In this document: one piece after another, positions 1-12,197 of the stretch
Layout: every line of letters begins with the position of its first letter
Position numbering within the stretch: the first letter of the stretch is position 1
From: Aristolochia californica
Lineage: Eukaryota > Streptophyta > Magnoliopsida > Piperales > Aristolochiaceae
Length of the DNA stretch: 64,000 nt
Assembly: GCA_029961685.1 (NCBI GenBank)
Contig: JARWKL010000007.1
Location: 20,593,013 to 20,657,012 of the forward strand
Direction: 5' to 3'
Program-made: the position numbers and the translations under genes
The notes under the pieces: generated by a model
What the model saw: only the letters and a program-made list of their open reading frames with translations
Database searches by the model: none
Told to the model about the DNA's origin: nothing

Positions 1-500
1 CGGAAATGCACAATGCACATATGTAGAGTGAGATAATTCCAAAGAGTGTCTGTAATTTTTAGGGACTGTAAGCACCTTTTCGTTTTTATGTCTCAGATTT
101 TGCAATCGTTTGGAAAAATGGGTTGCGGAGGATTTTTAACTGAGTGTTGAATTGCAATCCATAAGTCATTTCATACAAAAATATAGCCCGTTACGCATGA
201 TAAATCACATTACAATCATCTATGATTAATTATGTCAACTTTTTGAAAATGGGCAAAATAATGGCATGTTTGACTCGGGTAAATATCCCACCACAAGTTC
301 ACTTGAGAATTTATTGAGCGTTTGTTATTCTCTTTAAAAGGTTTGCATCCATAGCTCATTTGCATCTTTAACATGTTTCAAATACGCATATCCATTTTTA
401 AAACATGTGTGGATGAAATCTTTCTCTTGCCAAATTCCAAGCTATTAGGGTTAAACTAGTGGAATTTCCCAAACTTGGATAACAAAACTTTTGTGTTCAT
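1..500. repeat. Partial A monomer at left edge
   Basis: The window opens at monomer offset ~175 (CGGAAATGCACAATGCAC) and contains the remaining 500 bp of an A-type unit. It shows ATGGGTTGCGGAGG, ATTAATTATGTC, CCACAAGTTCAC and TTAAACTAGTGG. A private change reads AATACGCATATCC. The array therefore continues to the left of the window. Confidence 0.92.
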
Positions 501-1405
501 TTGTGGTTTGTGAATAAATTTTCTTCATTTACTTTTTTTATCGTTTTAAACTTTTTCCGTACATCAACTATGAAATTTTTGATTTGCTGTGATCTATTTG
601 CCTTTTTTGTTTGGGGATGAAGGGAGAGCGAAAAATTCGAATCTTTGATTTAAGAAAAATGTGTACATCTGAAACGGAAACGCACAATGCACATATGTAG
701 AGAGAGATAATTCCAAAGAGTGTCTGTAATTTTTAGGGATTGTAAGCACCTTTTCGTTTTTAAATCTCAGGTTTTGCAATCGTCGGGAAAAATGGGTTGC
801 GGAGGATTTTTAACAGAGTGTTGAATTGCAATCCATAAGTCATTTCATACAAAAATATAGCCCGGTACGCATGATAAATCACATTACAATCATCAATGAT
901 TAATTATGTCAGTTTTTTTCAAATGGGCAAAAGAATGACATGTTTGACTCAGGTAAATATCCCACCGCAAGTTCACTTGAGAATTTAATGAGCGTTTGTT
1001 ATTCTCTTTAAAAGCTTTGCATCCATAGGTCATTTGCATCTTTAACATGTTTCAAACATGCATATCCATTTCAAAAACATGTGTGGATGAAATCTCTCTC
1101 TTGCAAAATTACAAACTATTAGGGTTAAACTAGTGGAATTTCCCAAAATTGGATAACAAAACTTTTGTGTTCATTTGTGTCGGGCAAATATCCCACTACA
1201 CGTTCACTTGAGAATTTAATGAGCGTTTGTTATTCTCATTAAAATCTTTGGCTCCATAGGTCATTTGAACCTTTAACATGTTTCTGGCATGCATACCCAT
1301 TTTTAAAACATGTGTAGAAAAAATCTCCTTCATGTAAAATTCCAAGATATTAATTTAGGACTAGTGGGATTTCCCAAAATTGGATAACAAAACTTTTGTG
1401 TTCAT
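501..1405. repeat. HOR unit: A2 + truncated C
   Basis: This unit holds one A2 monomer (501-1174; TTTCAAAAACATG, AATGACATG) followed by a 231-bp truncated unit (1175-1405). It is 905 bp long and lacks the B' member seen in the next units. Confidence 0.88.
1175..1405. repeat. Truncated 231-bp unit (C 3' end), copy 1
   Basis: The monomer start TTGTG runs directly into TCGGGCAAATATCCC, which normally lies ~450 bp further into a C monomer. About 444 bp is missing. The rest is C type: TTTCTGGCATGCATACCC, CTCCTTCATG and GATATTAATTTAGG (a variant of the C terminus). Confidence 0.92.
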
Positions 1406-3661
1406 TTGTGGTGTGTGAATAAATTTTCTTCATTTACTTTTTTTTATTGTTTTAAACTTTTTCCGTACATAAACTATGAAATTTTTAGTTTGCTGCGATC
1501 TATTTGCCGTTTTTGTTTACGGGATGAAGGGAGAGCGAAAAACTCGAAGTTTTGATTTAAGAAAAATGTGTACATATGAAACGGAAACGCACAATGCACA
1601 TATGTAGAGAGAGATAATTCCAAAGAGTGTCTGTAATTTTTAGGGATTGTAAGCAACTTTTCATTTTTATGTCTCAGGTTTTGCAATCGTCGGGAAAAAT
1701 GGGTTGCGGAGGATTTTTAACTGAGTGTTGAATTGTAATCCATAAGTCATTTCATACAAAAATATAGCCCGGTACGCATGATAAATCACATTACAATCAT
1801 CTATGATTAATTATGTCAGCTTTTTGCAAATGGGCAAAATAATGGCATGTTTGACTCGGGTAAATATCCCACCACAAGTTCACTTGAGAATTTAATGAGC
1901 GTTTGTTATTCTCTTTGAAAGCTTTGCATCCATAGCTTATTTGCATTTTTAACATGTTTCAAATATGCATATCCATTTTTAAAACATGTGCGGATGAAAT
2001 CTCTCTCTTGCAAAATTCCAAGCCATTAGGGTTAAACTAGTGGAATTTCCAAAACTTGGATAACAAAACTTTTGTGTTCATTTGTGGTGTGTGAATAAAT
2101 TTTCTTCATTTACTTTTTTTATTGTTTTATACTTTTTCCGTACATTAACTATGAAATTTTCAGTTTGCTGTAAGGCTTTTGCCTTGTTTGTTTTCAGGAT
2201 GAACGAAGAGCGAAAAGTGAAAGTTTTGATTTAAGAAAAATGTGTACTTCTAAAATGGAAAAGCACAATGCACAATTATAGGGAGATTTAATTCCAAAGA
2301 GTGTCTGTAATTTTTAGGGATTGTAAGTTGTTTTTAGTTTTTATATCTCAGGTTTTGCAATCGTCGGGAAAAATTTGTGGCAGAGGATTTTTAACTGAGT
2401 GTTGATTTGCAATCCATAAGTCATTTCATACAAAAATATAGCCCGTTACGCATGATAAATCACATTACAATCATCTACGATTAATTATGTCAGCTTTTTT
2501 CTAATGGGCAAAATAATGGCATGTTTGACTCGGGTAAATATTCCACCGCAAGTTCACTTGAGAATTTAATGAGCGTTTGTTATTCTCTTGAAAAGCTTTG
2601 CATCCATAGCTCATTTGCATCTTTAACATGTTTCAAATATGCATATCCATTTTTAAAACATGTGTGGATGAAATCTCTTTCTTGCAAAATTCCAAGCTAT
2701 TAGGGTTAAACTAGTGGAATTTCCCAAACTTGGATAACAAAACTTTTGTGTTCATTTGTGGTGTGTGAATAAATTTTCTTCATTTAATTTCTTTATCGTT
2801 TTAAACTTTTTCCGTACATCAACTATGAAATTTTCAGTTTGCTGTGATCTATTTGCCTTTTTTGTTTAGGGGATGAAGGGAGAGCGAAAAATTCGAATCT
2901 TTCATTTAAGAAAAATGTGTACATCTGAAACGGAAACGCACAATGCACATATGTAGAGAGAGATAATTCCAAAGAGTGTCTGTAATTTTTAGGGATTGTA
3001 AGCACCTTTTTGTTTTTAAATCTCAGGTTTTGCAATCGTCGGGAAAAATGGGTTGCGGAGGATTTTTAACTGAGTGTTGAATTGCAATCCATAAGTCATT
3101 TCATACAAAAATATAGCCCGTTATGCATGATAAATCACATTACAATCATCTATGATTAATTATGTCAGTTTTTTTCAAATGGGCAAAATAATGACATGTT
3201 TGACTCGGGTAAATATCCCACCGCAAGTTCACTTGAGAATTTAATGAGCGTTTGTTATTCTCTTTAAAAGCTTTGCATCCATAGGTCATTTGCATCTTTA
3301 ACATGTTTCAAACATGTATATCCATTTCAAAAACATGTGTGGATGAAATCTCTCTCTTGCAAAATTCCAAACTATTAGGGTTAAACTAGTGGAATTTCCC
3401 AAAATTGGATAACAAAACTTTTGTGTTCATTTGTGTCGGGCAAATATCCCACTGCACGTTCACTTGAGAATTTAATGAGCGTTTGTTATTCGCTTTAAAA
3501 TCTTTGGCTCCAAAGGTCATTTGAACCTTTAACATGTTTCTGGCATGCATACCCATTTTTAAAACATGTGTAGAAAAAATCTCCTTCATGTAAAATTCCA
3601 AGATATTAATTTAGGACTAGTGGAATTTCCCAAAATTGGAGAACAAAACTTTTGTGTTCAT
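1406..3661. repeat. HOR unit: A, B', A2, truncated C (2,256 bp)
   Basis: Monomers start at 1406 (A), 2082 (B'), 2756 (A2) and 3431 (truncated C). Compared with the next two units it has one extra A2 monomer between B' and the truncated C. The 2082-3430 part resembles 7492-8840: both carry TAAATATTCCACCGC at the B'/A boundary, so the two segments share an origin. Confidence 0.86.
3431..3661. repeat. Truncated 231-bp unit, copy 2
   Basis: It has the same junction (TTGTGTCGGGCAAAT) and length as the copy at 1175. It shares TTTGGCTCCAAAGG, where an ordinary C has TTTGGATCCATAGG, so the BamHI site is lost. It is followed by an A monomer. Confidence 0.92.
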
Positions 3662-5238
3662 TTGTGGTGTGTGAATAAATTTTCTTCATTTACTTTTTTT
3701 TTATTTTAAACTTTTTCCGTACATCAACTATGAAATTTTTAGTTTGCTGTGATCTATTTGCCTTTTTTGTTTACGGGATGAAGGGAGAGCGAAAAAATCG
3801 AAGTTTTGATTTAAGAAAAATGTGTACATCTGAAACGGAAACGCACAATGCACATATGTAGAGAGAGATAATTCCAAAGAGTGTCTGTAATTTTTAGGGA
3901 TTGTAAGTACCATCTCATTTTTATGTCTCATGTTTTGCAATCGTCAGGAAAAATGGGTTGCGGAGGATTTTAACTGAGTGTTGAATTGTAATCCATAAGT
4001 CAATTCATACAAAAATATAGCCCGGTACGCATGATAAATCACATTACAATCATCTATGATTAATTATGTCAGCTTTTTGCAAATGGGCAAAATAATGGCA
4101 TGTTTGACTCGGGTAAATATCCCACCACAAGTTCACTTGAGAATTTAATGAGCGTTTGTTATTCTCTTTGAAAGCTTTGCATCCATAGCTCATTTGCATT
4201 TTTAACATGTTTCAAATATGCATATCCATTTTTAAAACTTGTGCAGATGAAATCTCTCTCTTGCAAAATTCCAAGCCATTAGGGTTAAACTAGTGGAATT
4301 TCCAAAACTTGGATAACAAAACTTTTGTGTTCATTTGTGGTGTGTGAATAAATTTTCTTCATTTACTTTTTTGATTGTTTTAAACTTTTTTCGTACATTA
4401 ACTATGAAATTTTCAGTTTGCTGTAAGCTTTTTGCCTTGTTTGTTTTCAAGATGAACGGAGAGCGAAAAGTGAAAGTTTTGATTTAAGAAAAATGTGTAC
4501 ATCTAAAATGGAAAAGCACAATGCACAATTGTAGGGAGAGTTAATTCCAAAGAGTGTCTGTAATTTTTAGGGATTGTAAGTTCTTTTTAGTTTTTATATC
4601 TCAAGTTTTGCAATCGTCGGGAAAAATTGGTGGCAGAGGATTTTTAACTGAGTGTTGAATTGCAAACCATAAGTCATTTCATAGCGAAATATAGCCCGTT
4701 ACGCATGATAAATCACATTATAATCATCTATGATTAATTATGTCGGCTTTTTGCAAAAGGGCAAAATAATGGCATGTTTGACTCGGATAAATATCCACCG
4801 CAAGTTCACTTGAGAATTTAATGAGCGTTTGTTATTCTCTTTAAAAGCTTTGCATCCATAGGTCATTTGCATCTTTAACATGTTTCAAACATGCATATCC
4901 ATTTCAAAAACATGTGTGGATGAAATCTCTCTCTTGCAAAATTCCAAACTATTAGGGTTAAACTAGTGGAATTTCCCAAAATTGGATAACAAAACTTTTG
5001 TGTTCATTTGTGTCGGGCAAATATCCCACTGCACGTTCACTTGAGAATTTAATGAGCGTTTGTTATTCGCTTTAAAATCTTTGGCTCCAAAGGTCATTTG
5101 AACCTTTAACATGTTTCTGGCATGCATACCCATTTTTAAAACATGTGTAGAAAAAATCTCCTTCATGTAAAATTCCAAGATATTAATTTAGGACTAGTGG
5201 AATTTCCCAAAATTGGAGAACAAAACTTTTGTGTTCAT
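3662..5238. repeat. ~1.58-kb HOR unit, copy 1: A, B', truncated C
   Basis: Monomers start at 3662 (A), 4335 (B' with an A2-type end) and 5008 (truncated C). The unit is nearly identical to 5239-6817 and shares private markers with it: a 1-base loss giving GGAGGATTTTAACTG, CATCTCATTTTT or CTTCTCATTTTT, AACTTGTGCAGATG and TCATAGCGAAATATAG. Differences are scattered single bases plus a changed T-run near 3,700. Confidence 0.9.
5008..5238. repeat. Truncated 231-bp unit, copy 3
   Basis: Junction, length and private markers (TTTGGCTCCAAAGG, GATATTAATTTAGG, TTGGAGAAC) match the copy at 3431. Confidence 0.92.
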
Positions 5239-6817
5239 TTGTGGTGTGTGAATAAATTTTCTTCATTTACTTTTTTTATTGTTTTAAACTTTTTCCGTAC
5301 ATCAACTATGAAATTTTTAGTTTGCTGTGATCTATTTGCCTTTTTTGTTTACGGGATGAAGGGAGAGCGAAAAACTTGAAGTTTTGATTTAAGAAAAATG
5401 TGTACATCTGAAACGGAAACGCACAATGCACATATGTAGAGAGAGATAATTCCAAAGAGTGTCTGTAATTTTTAGGGATTGTAAGCACCTTCTCATTTTT
5501 ATGTCTCAGGTTTTGCAATCGTCAGGAAAAATGGGTTGCGGAGGATTTTAACTGAGTGTTGAATTGTAATCCATAAGTCATTTCATACAAAAATATAGCC
5601 CGGTACGCATGATAAATCACATTACAATCATCTATGATTAATTATGTCAGCTTTTTGCAAATGGGCAAAATAATGGCATGTTTGACTCGGGTAAATATCC
5701 CACCACAAGTTCACTTGAGAATTTAATGAGCGTTTGTTATTCTCTTTGAAAGCTTTGCATCCATAGCTCATTTGCATTTTTAACATGTTTCAAATATGCA
5801 TATCCATTTTTAAAACTTGTGCAGATGAAATCTCTCTCTTGCAAAATTCCAAGCCATTAGGGTTAAACTAGTGGAATTTCCAAAACTTGGATAACAAAAC
5901 TTTTGTGTTCATTTGTGGTGTGTGAATAAATTTTCTTCATTTACTTTTTTGATTGTTTTAAACTTTTTCCGTACATTAACTATGAAATTTTCAGTTTGCT
6001 GTAAGCTTTTTGCCTTGTTTGTTTTCAGGATGAACGGAGAGCGAAAAGTGAAAGTTTTGATTTAAGAAAAATGTGTACATCTAAAATGGAAAAGCACAAT
6101 GCACAATTGTAGGGAGAGTTAATTCCAAAGAGTGTCTGTAATTTTTAGGGATTGTAAGTTCTTTTTAGTTTTTATATCTCAAGTTTTGCAATCGTCGGGA
6201 AAAATTGGTGGCAGAGGATTTTTAACTGAGTGTTGAATTGCAATCCATAAGTCATTTCATAGCGAAATATAGCCCGTTACGCATGATAAATCACATTATA
6301 ATCATCTATGATTAATTATGTCGGCTTTTTGCAAATGGGCAAAATAATGGCATGTTTGACTCGGATAAATATCCCACCGCAAGTTCACTTGAGAATTTAA
6401 TGAGCGTTTGTTATTCTCTTTAAAAGCTTTGCTTCCATAGGTCATTTGCATCTTTAACATGTTTCAAACATGCATATCCATTTCAAAAACATGTGTGGAT
6501 GAAATCTCTCTCTTGCAAAATTCCAAACTATTAGGGTTAAACTAGTGGAATTTCCCAAAATTGGATAACAAAACTTTTGTGTTCATTTGTGACGGGCAAA
6601 TATCCCACTGCACGTTCACTTGAGAATTTAATGAGCGTTTGTTATTCGCTTTAAAATCTTTGGCTCCAAAGGTCATTTGAACCTTTAACATGTTTCTGGC
6701 ATGCATACCCATTTTTAAAACATGTGTAGAAAAAATCTCCTTCATGTAAAATTCCAAGATATTAATTTAGGACTAGTGGAATTTCCCAAAATTGGAGAAC
6801 AAAACTTTTGTGTTCAT
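5239..6817. repeat. ~1.58-kb HOR unit, copy 2: A, B', truncated C
   Basis: Monomers start at 5239 (A), 5913 (B') and 6587 (truncated C). It is about 99% like the preceding unit by eye. Its truncation junction reads TTGTGACGGGCAAA instead of TTGTGTCGGGCAAA, one substitution. The close match implies recent tandem amplification of the unit. Confidence 0.9.
6587..6817. repeat. Truncated 231-bp unit, copy 4
   Basis: Same length and markers as copy 3, with one substitution at the junction (TTGTGACGGGC). All four truncated units therefore derive from one deletion event followed by amplification. Confidence 0.92.
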
Positions 6818-9800
6818 TTGTGGTGTGTGAATAAATTTTCTTCATTTACTTTTTTTATTGTTTTAAACTTTTTCCGTACATCAACTATGAAATTTTTAGT
6901 TTGCTGTGATCTATTTGCCTTTTTTGTTTACGGGATGAAGGGAGAGCGAAAAACTCGAAGTTTTGATTTAAGAAAAATGTGTACATCTGAAACGGAAACG
7001 CACAATGCACATATGTAGAGAGAGATAATTCCAAAGAGTGTCTGTAATTTTTAGGGATTGTAAGCACCTTCTCATTTTTATGTCTCAGGTTTTGCAATCG
7101 TCAGGAAAAATGGGTTGCGGAGGATTTTAACTGAGTGTTGAATTGTAATCCATAAGTCATTTCATACAAAAATATAGCCCGGTACGCATGATAAATCACA
7201 TTACAATCATCTATGATTAATTATGTCAGCTTTTTGCAAATGGGCAAAATAATGGCATGTTTGACTCGGGTAAATATCCCACCACAAGTTCACTTGAGAA
7301 TTTAATGAGCGTTTGTTATTCTCTTTGAAAGCTTTGCATCCATAGCTCATTTGCATTTTTAACATGTTTCAAATATGCATATCCATTTTTAAAACTTGTG
7401 CAGATGAAATCTCTCTCTTGCAAAATTCCAAGCCATTGGGGTTAAACTAGTGGAATTTCCAAAACTTGGATAACAAAACTTTTGTGTTCATTTGTGGTGT
7501 GTGAATAAATTTTCTTCATTTACTTTTTTGATAGTTTTAAACTTTTTCCGTACATTAACTATGAAATTTTCAGTTTGCTGTAAGCTTTTTGCCTTGTTTG
7601 TTTTCAGGATGAACGGAGAGCGAAAAGTGAAAGTTTTGATTTAAGAAAAATGTGTACATCTAAAATGGAAAAGCACAATGCACAATTGTAGGGAGAGTTA
7701 ATTCCAAAGAGTGTCTGTAATTTTTAGGGATTGTAAGTTCTTTTTAGTTTTTATATCTCAAGTTTTGCAATCGTCGGGAAAAATTGGTGGCAGAGGATTT
7801 TTAACTGAGTGTTGAATTGCAATCCATAAGTCATTTCATAGCGAAATATAGCCCGTTACGCATGATAAATCACATTATAATCATCTATGATTAATTATGT
7901 CGGCTTTTTGCAAAAGGGCAAAATAATGGCATGTTTGACTCGGATAAATATTCCACCGCAAGTTCACTTGAGAATTTAATGAGCGTTTGTTATTCTCTTT
8001 AAAAGCTTTGCATCCATAGCTCATTTGCATCTTTAACATGTTTCAAATATGCATATCCATTTTTAAAACATGTGTGGATGAAATCTCTCTCTTGCAAAAT
8101 TCTAAGCTATTAGGGTTAAACTAGTGGAATTTCCCAAACTTGGATAACAAAACTTTTGTGTTCATTTGTGGTGTGTGAATAAATTTTCTTCATTTACATT
8201 TTTTATCGTTTTAAACTTTTTCCATACATCAACTATGAAATTTTCAATTTACTGTGATCTATTTGCCTTTTTTGTTTAGGGGATAAAGAGAGAGCGAAAA
8301 ATTCGAATATTTGATTTAAGAAAAATGTCTACATCTGAAACGGAAACGCACAATGCACATATGTAGAGAGAGATAATTCCAAAGAGTGTCTGTAATTTTT
8401 AGGGATTGTAAGCACCTTTTCGTTTTTAAATCTCAGGTTTTGCAATCGTCGGGAAAAATGGGTTGCGAAGGATTTTTTACTGAGTGTTGAATTGCAATCC
8501 ATAAGTCATTTCATACAAAAATATAGCCCGTTATGCATGATAAATCACATTACAATCATCTATGATTAATTATGTTAGCTTTTTGCAAATGGGCAACATA
8601 ATGACATGTTTGACTCGGGTAAATATCCCACCGCAAGTTCACTTGAGAATTTAATGAACGTTTGTTATTCTCTTTAAAAGCTTTGCATCCATAGCTCATT
8701 TGTATCTTTAACATGTTTCAAACATGCATATCCATTTTAAAAACATGTGTGGCTGAAATCTCTCTCTCGCAAAATTCCAAGCTATTATGGTTAAACTAGT
8801 GGAATTTCCTAAAATTGGATAACAAAACTTTTGTGTTCATTTGTGTTGGGCGAATAAATTTTCTTTATTTATATTTTTTATTGTTTTAAATTTTTTCCAT
8901 ACATCAATTATAAAATTTTCTTTTTGTTGTAAGCTTTTTGCCTTGTTTGTTTTCGGGATGAAGGGAGAGCGAAAAGTCAAAGTTTTGATTTAAGAAAAAA
9001 GTGTACATCTAAAATGGAAAAGCACAATGCACAATTGTAGGGAGAGATAACTCCAAAGAGTGTCTGTAATTTCTAGGGACTGTAAGCTCTTTTTAGTTTT
9101 TATATCTCAGGTTTTGCAATCGTCGGGAAAAATTGGTGGCAGAGGATTTTTAACTGAGTGTTGAATTGCAATCCATAAGTCATTTCATACAAATATATAG
9201 CCCGTTACGCATGATAAATCACTTTACAATCATCTATGATTGTTAGATCACATTTTTGAAAATGGGCAAAATAATGACTTGTTAGACTCGGGTAAATATC
9301 CCACCGCACGTTCACTTGAGAATTTAATGAGCGTTTTTTATTCTCGTTAAAAGCTTTGGATCCATAAGTCATTTGAATCTTTAACACGTTTCATGCATGC
9401 ATATCCATTTTTAAAACATGTGTAGAAAAAATCTCCTTCATGTAAAATTCCAAGCTTAATAGGGTTAGACTAATGGAATTTCCCAAACTTGGATAACAAA
9501 ACTTTTGTGTTCATTTGTGGTGTGTGAATAGATATTTTTTATTTACATTAGTTATTATTTTAAATATTTTCCACACATCAACTATAAAATTGTTATTTTG
9601 TTGTGATCTTTTTTGCCTTTTTTGTTTACGGGATGAAGGGGGAGCGAAAACTCAAAGTTCTGATTTAAGAAAAAGTGTACATCTAAAACGGAAACGCACA
9701 ATGCACATATGCAGAGAGAGATAATTCCAAAGAGTGTCTGTAATTTTAAGGGATTGTAAGCACTTTTTCGTTTTTATGTCCCAGGTTTTGCAATCGTCAG

Positions 9801-10171
9801 GAAAAATGGGTTGCGGAGGATTTTTAACAGAGTGTTGAATTGCAATCCATAAGTCATTTCATACAAAAATATAGCCTGTTATGCATGATAAATCACATTA
9901 CAATCATCTATGATTAATTATGTCAGCTTTTTGCAAATGGGCAAAATAATGACATGTTTGACTTGGCTAAATATCCCACCGCAAGTTCACTTGAGAATTT
10001 AATGAGCGTTTGTTATTCATCCATAGCTCATTTGCATCTTTAACATGTTTCAAATATGCATATCCATTTTTAAAACATGTGTGGATGAAATCTCTCTCTT
10101 GCAAAATTCCAAGCTATTAGGGTTAAACTAGTGGAATTTCCCAAACTTGGAAAAAAAACTTTTGTGTTCAT
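6818..10171. repeat. HOR unit: A, B', A2, B, C/A hybrid
   Basis: Monomers start at 6818 (A), 7492 (B'), 8166 (A2), 8841 (full B) and 9515 (C/A hybrid with a small deletion). The first ~1.1 kb continues the 1.58-kb HOR with the same private markers. From ~7,930 it departs, and a complete B appears where the truncated C would be expected. Confidence 0.86.
9515..10171. repeat. C/A hybrid monomer with 16-bp deletion (657 bp)
   Basis: The 5' ~170 bp is C (GAATAGATATTTTTTA, GGATGAAGGGGGAGCG). It changes to A between ATCTAAAACGG and AAACGCACAATGC near 9,685. At 10,017/10,018 sixteen bases normally between GTTATT and CATCC are absent, removing the HindIII site. Confidence 0.88.
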
Positions 10172-10846
10172 TTGTGGTGTGTGAATAAATTTTCGTCATT
10201 TACTTTTTTTATTGTTTTAAACTTTTTTCGTACATCAACTATGAAATTTTCAGTTTGCTGTGATCTATTTGTCTTTTTTGTTTACGGGATGAAGGGAAAG
10301 CGAAAAACTCGAAGTTTTGATTTAAGAAAAATGTGTACATCTGAAACGGAAACTCACAATGCACATATGTAGAGAGAGATAATTCCAAAGAGTGTCGGTA
10401 ATTTTTAGGGATTGTAAGCACCTTTTCGTTTTTATATCTCATGTTTTGCAATCGTCGGGAAAAATGGGTTGCGGAGGATTTTTAACTGAGTGTTGAATTG
10501 CAATCCTTAAGTCATTTCATAAAAAAATATAGCCCGTTATGAATGATAAATCACATTAGAATCATATATGATTAATTATGTCAGCTTTTTGCAAATGGGC
10601 AAAATAATGACTTGTTTGACTCGGGTAAATATCCCACCCCAAGTTCACTTGAGAATTTAATGAGCGTTTGTTATTCTCTTTAAAAGCTTTGCATCCATAG
10701 CTCATTTGCATCTTTAACATGTTTCAAACATGCATATCTATTTTAAAAACATGTGTGGATGAAATCTCTCTCTTGCAAAATTCGAAGCTATTAGGGTTAA
10801 ACTAGTGGAATTTCCCAAAATTGGATAACAAAACTTTTGTGTTCAT
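10172..10846. repeat. Reference monomer, A2 variant (A monomer that precedes a B)
   Basis: The 5' part is ordinary A. The 3' half carries a variant set: AATGACTTG or AATGACATG, CCGCAAG or CCCCAAG before TTCAC, CAAACATGCATATC and TTTTAAAAACATG, ending TTTCCCAAAATTGG rather than TTTCCCAAACTTGG. The variant recurs in A monomers immediately upstream of a B or B' monomer, for example 8166, 29722, 31743, 35111, 42658, 45994, 53409, 60160 and 62856. It also occurs before the truncated units. A second form ending TTAAACTTGTGG likewise precedes B (19614, 27701, 38482, 57470). The A2 form creates the 15-bp palindrome CATGTTTCAAACATG, here at 10718-10732. Confidence 0.85.
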
Positions 10847-12197
10847 TTTTGGTGGGCGAATAAATTTTCTTTATTTATATTTGTTATTGTTTTAAATTTT
10901 TTCCATACATCAACTATAAAATTTTCATTTTGTTGTAAGCTTTTTGCCTTGTTTGTTTTCGGGATGAAGGGAGAGCGAAAAGTCAAATTTTTGATTTAAG
11001 AAAAAAGTGTACATCTAAAATGGAAAAGCACAATGCACAATTGTAGGGAGAGTTAATTCCAAAGAGTGTCTGTAGTTTTTAGGGATTATAAGCTCTTTTT
11101 AGTTTTTATATCTCAGGTTTTGCAATCGTCGGGAAAAATTGGTGGGAGAGGATTTTTAACTGAGGGTTGAATTGCAATCCATAAGTCATTTCATACAAAA
11201 ATATAGCCCGTTACGCATGATAAATCACTTTACAATCATCTATGATTGTTAGATCACATTTTTGAAAATGGGCAAAATAATGACGTGTTAGACTCGGGTA
11301 AATATCCCACCGCACGTTCACTTGAGAATTTAATGAGCGTTTGTTATTCTCGTTAAAAGCTTTGGATCCATAAGTCATTTGAATCTTTAACATGTTTCAA
11401 GCATGCATATCCATTTTTAAAACATGTGTAGAAAAAATCTCCTTCATGTAAAATTCCAAGCGTAAAAGGGTTGGACTAATGGAATTTCCCAAACTTGGAT
11501 AAAAAAACTTTTGTGTTCATTTGTGGTGTGTGAATAGATATTTTTTATTTACATTAGTTCTTATTTTAAATAATTTCCTCACATCAACTATAAAATTTTT
11601 ATTTTGATGTGATCTTTTTTTTGCCTTTTTTTTTTTACGGGATGAAGGGGGAGCGAAAACTCAAAGTTCTGATTTAAGAAAAAAGTGTACTTCTAAAATG
11701 GAAATGCACAATGCACAAATGTAGAGAGAGATATGTCCAAAGAGTGTCTGTATGTTTTAGGGATCGTATGCACTCTTTCATTTTTATATCTAAGGTTTTC
11801 CAATAGTCGGGAAACGGGGGAGGCGGGCGATTTTTAATTGAGTGTTGAATTGCAATCCATAAGTCATTTCATACCAAAATATAGCCCGTTACACATGATA
11901 AATCACTTTACAATGTTCTGTGATTGTGAGCTCAACTTTTTGAATATGGGCAAAATAATGGCTTGTTTGACTCGGTCAAATATACCACCGCACGTTCAAT
12001 TGAGAATATAATGAGCGTTTGTTATTCTCTTTAAAAGCTTTGGATCCTTAGGTCATTCGAATCTTTAACATGTTTCTGGCATGCATACCCATTTTGAAAA
12101 CAAGTGTAGAAAAAATCTCCGTCATGTAAAATTCCAAGATATTAGTTTTGGACTAGTGGAATTTCCCAAACTTGGATAACAAAACTTTTGTGTTCAT
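10172..12197. repeat. HOR unit: A2-B-C trimer (2,026 bp)
   Basis: Monomers start at 10172 (A2), 10847 (B) and 11521 (C). This is the simplest form of the basic order. The C member has a lengthened T-run (GCC followed by twelve or more T) and GCCAAAT-region variants such as CTCGGTCAAATATACC. Confidence 0.9.

Noticed and set aside
2698..2712. Telomere-like ATTAGGGTTAAAC in A monomers
   Set aside because: It contains little more than one telomere unit per monomer and is never tandem. It is a subfamily marker, not telomeric DNA.
501..9514. CRISPR-like regular spacing
   Set aside because: The period is ~675 bp, the whole monomer repeats and there are no unique spacers.
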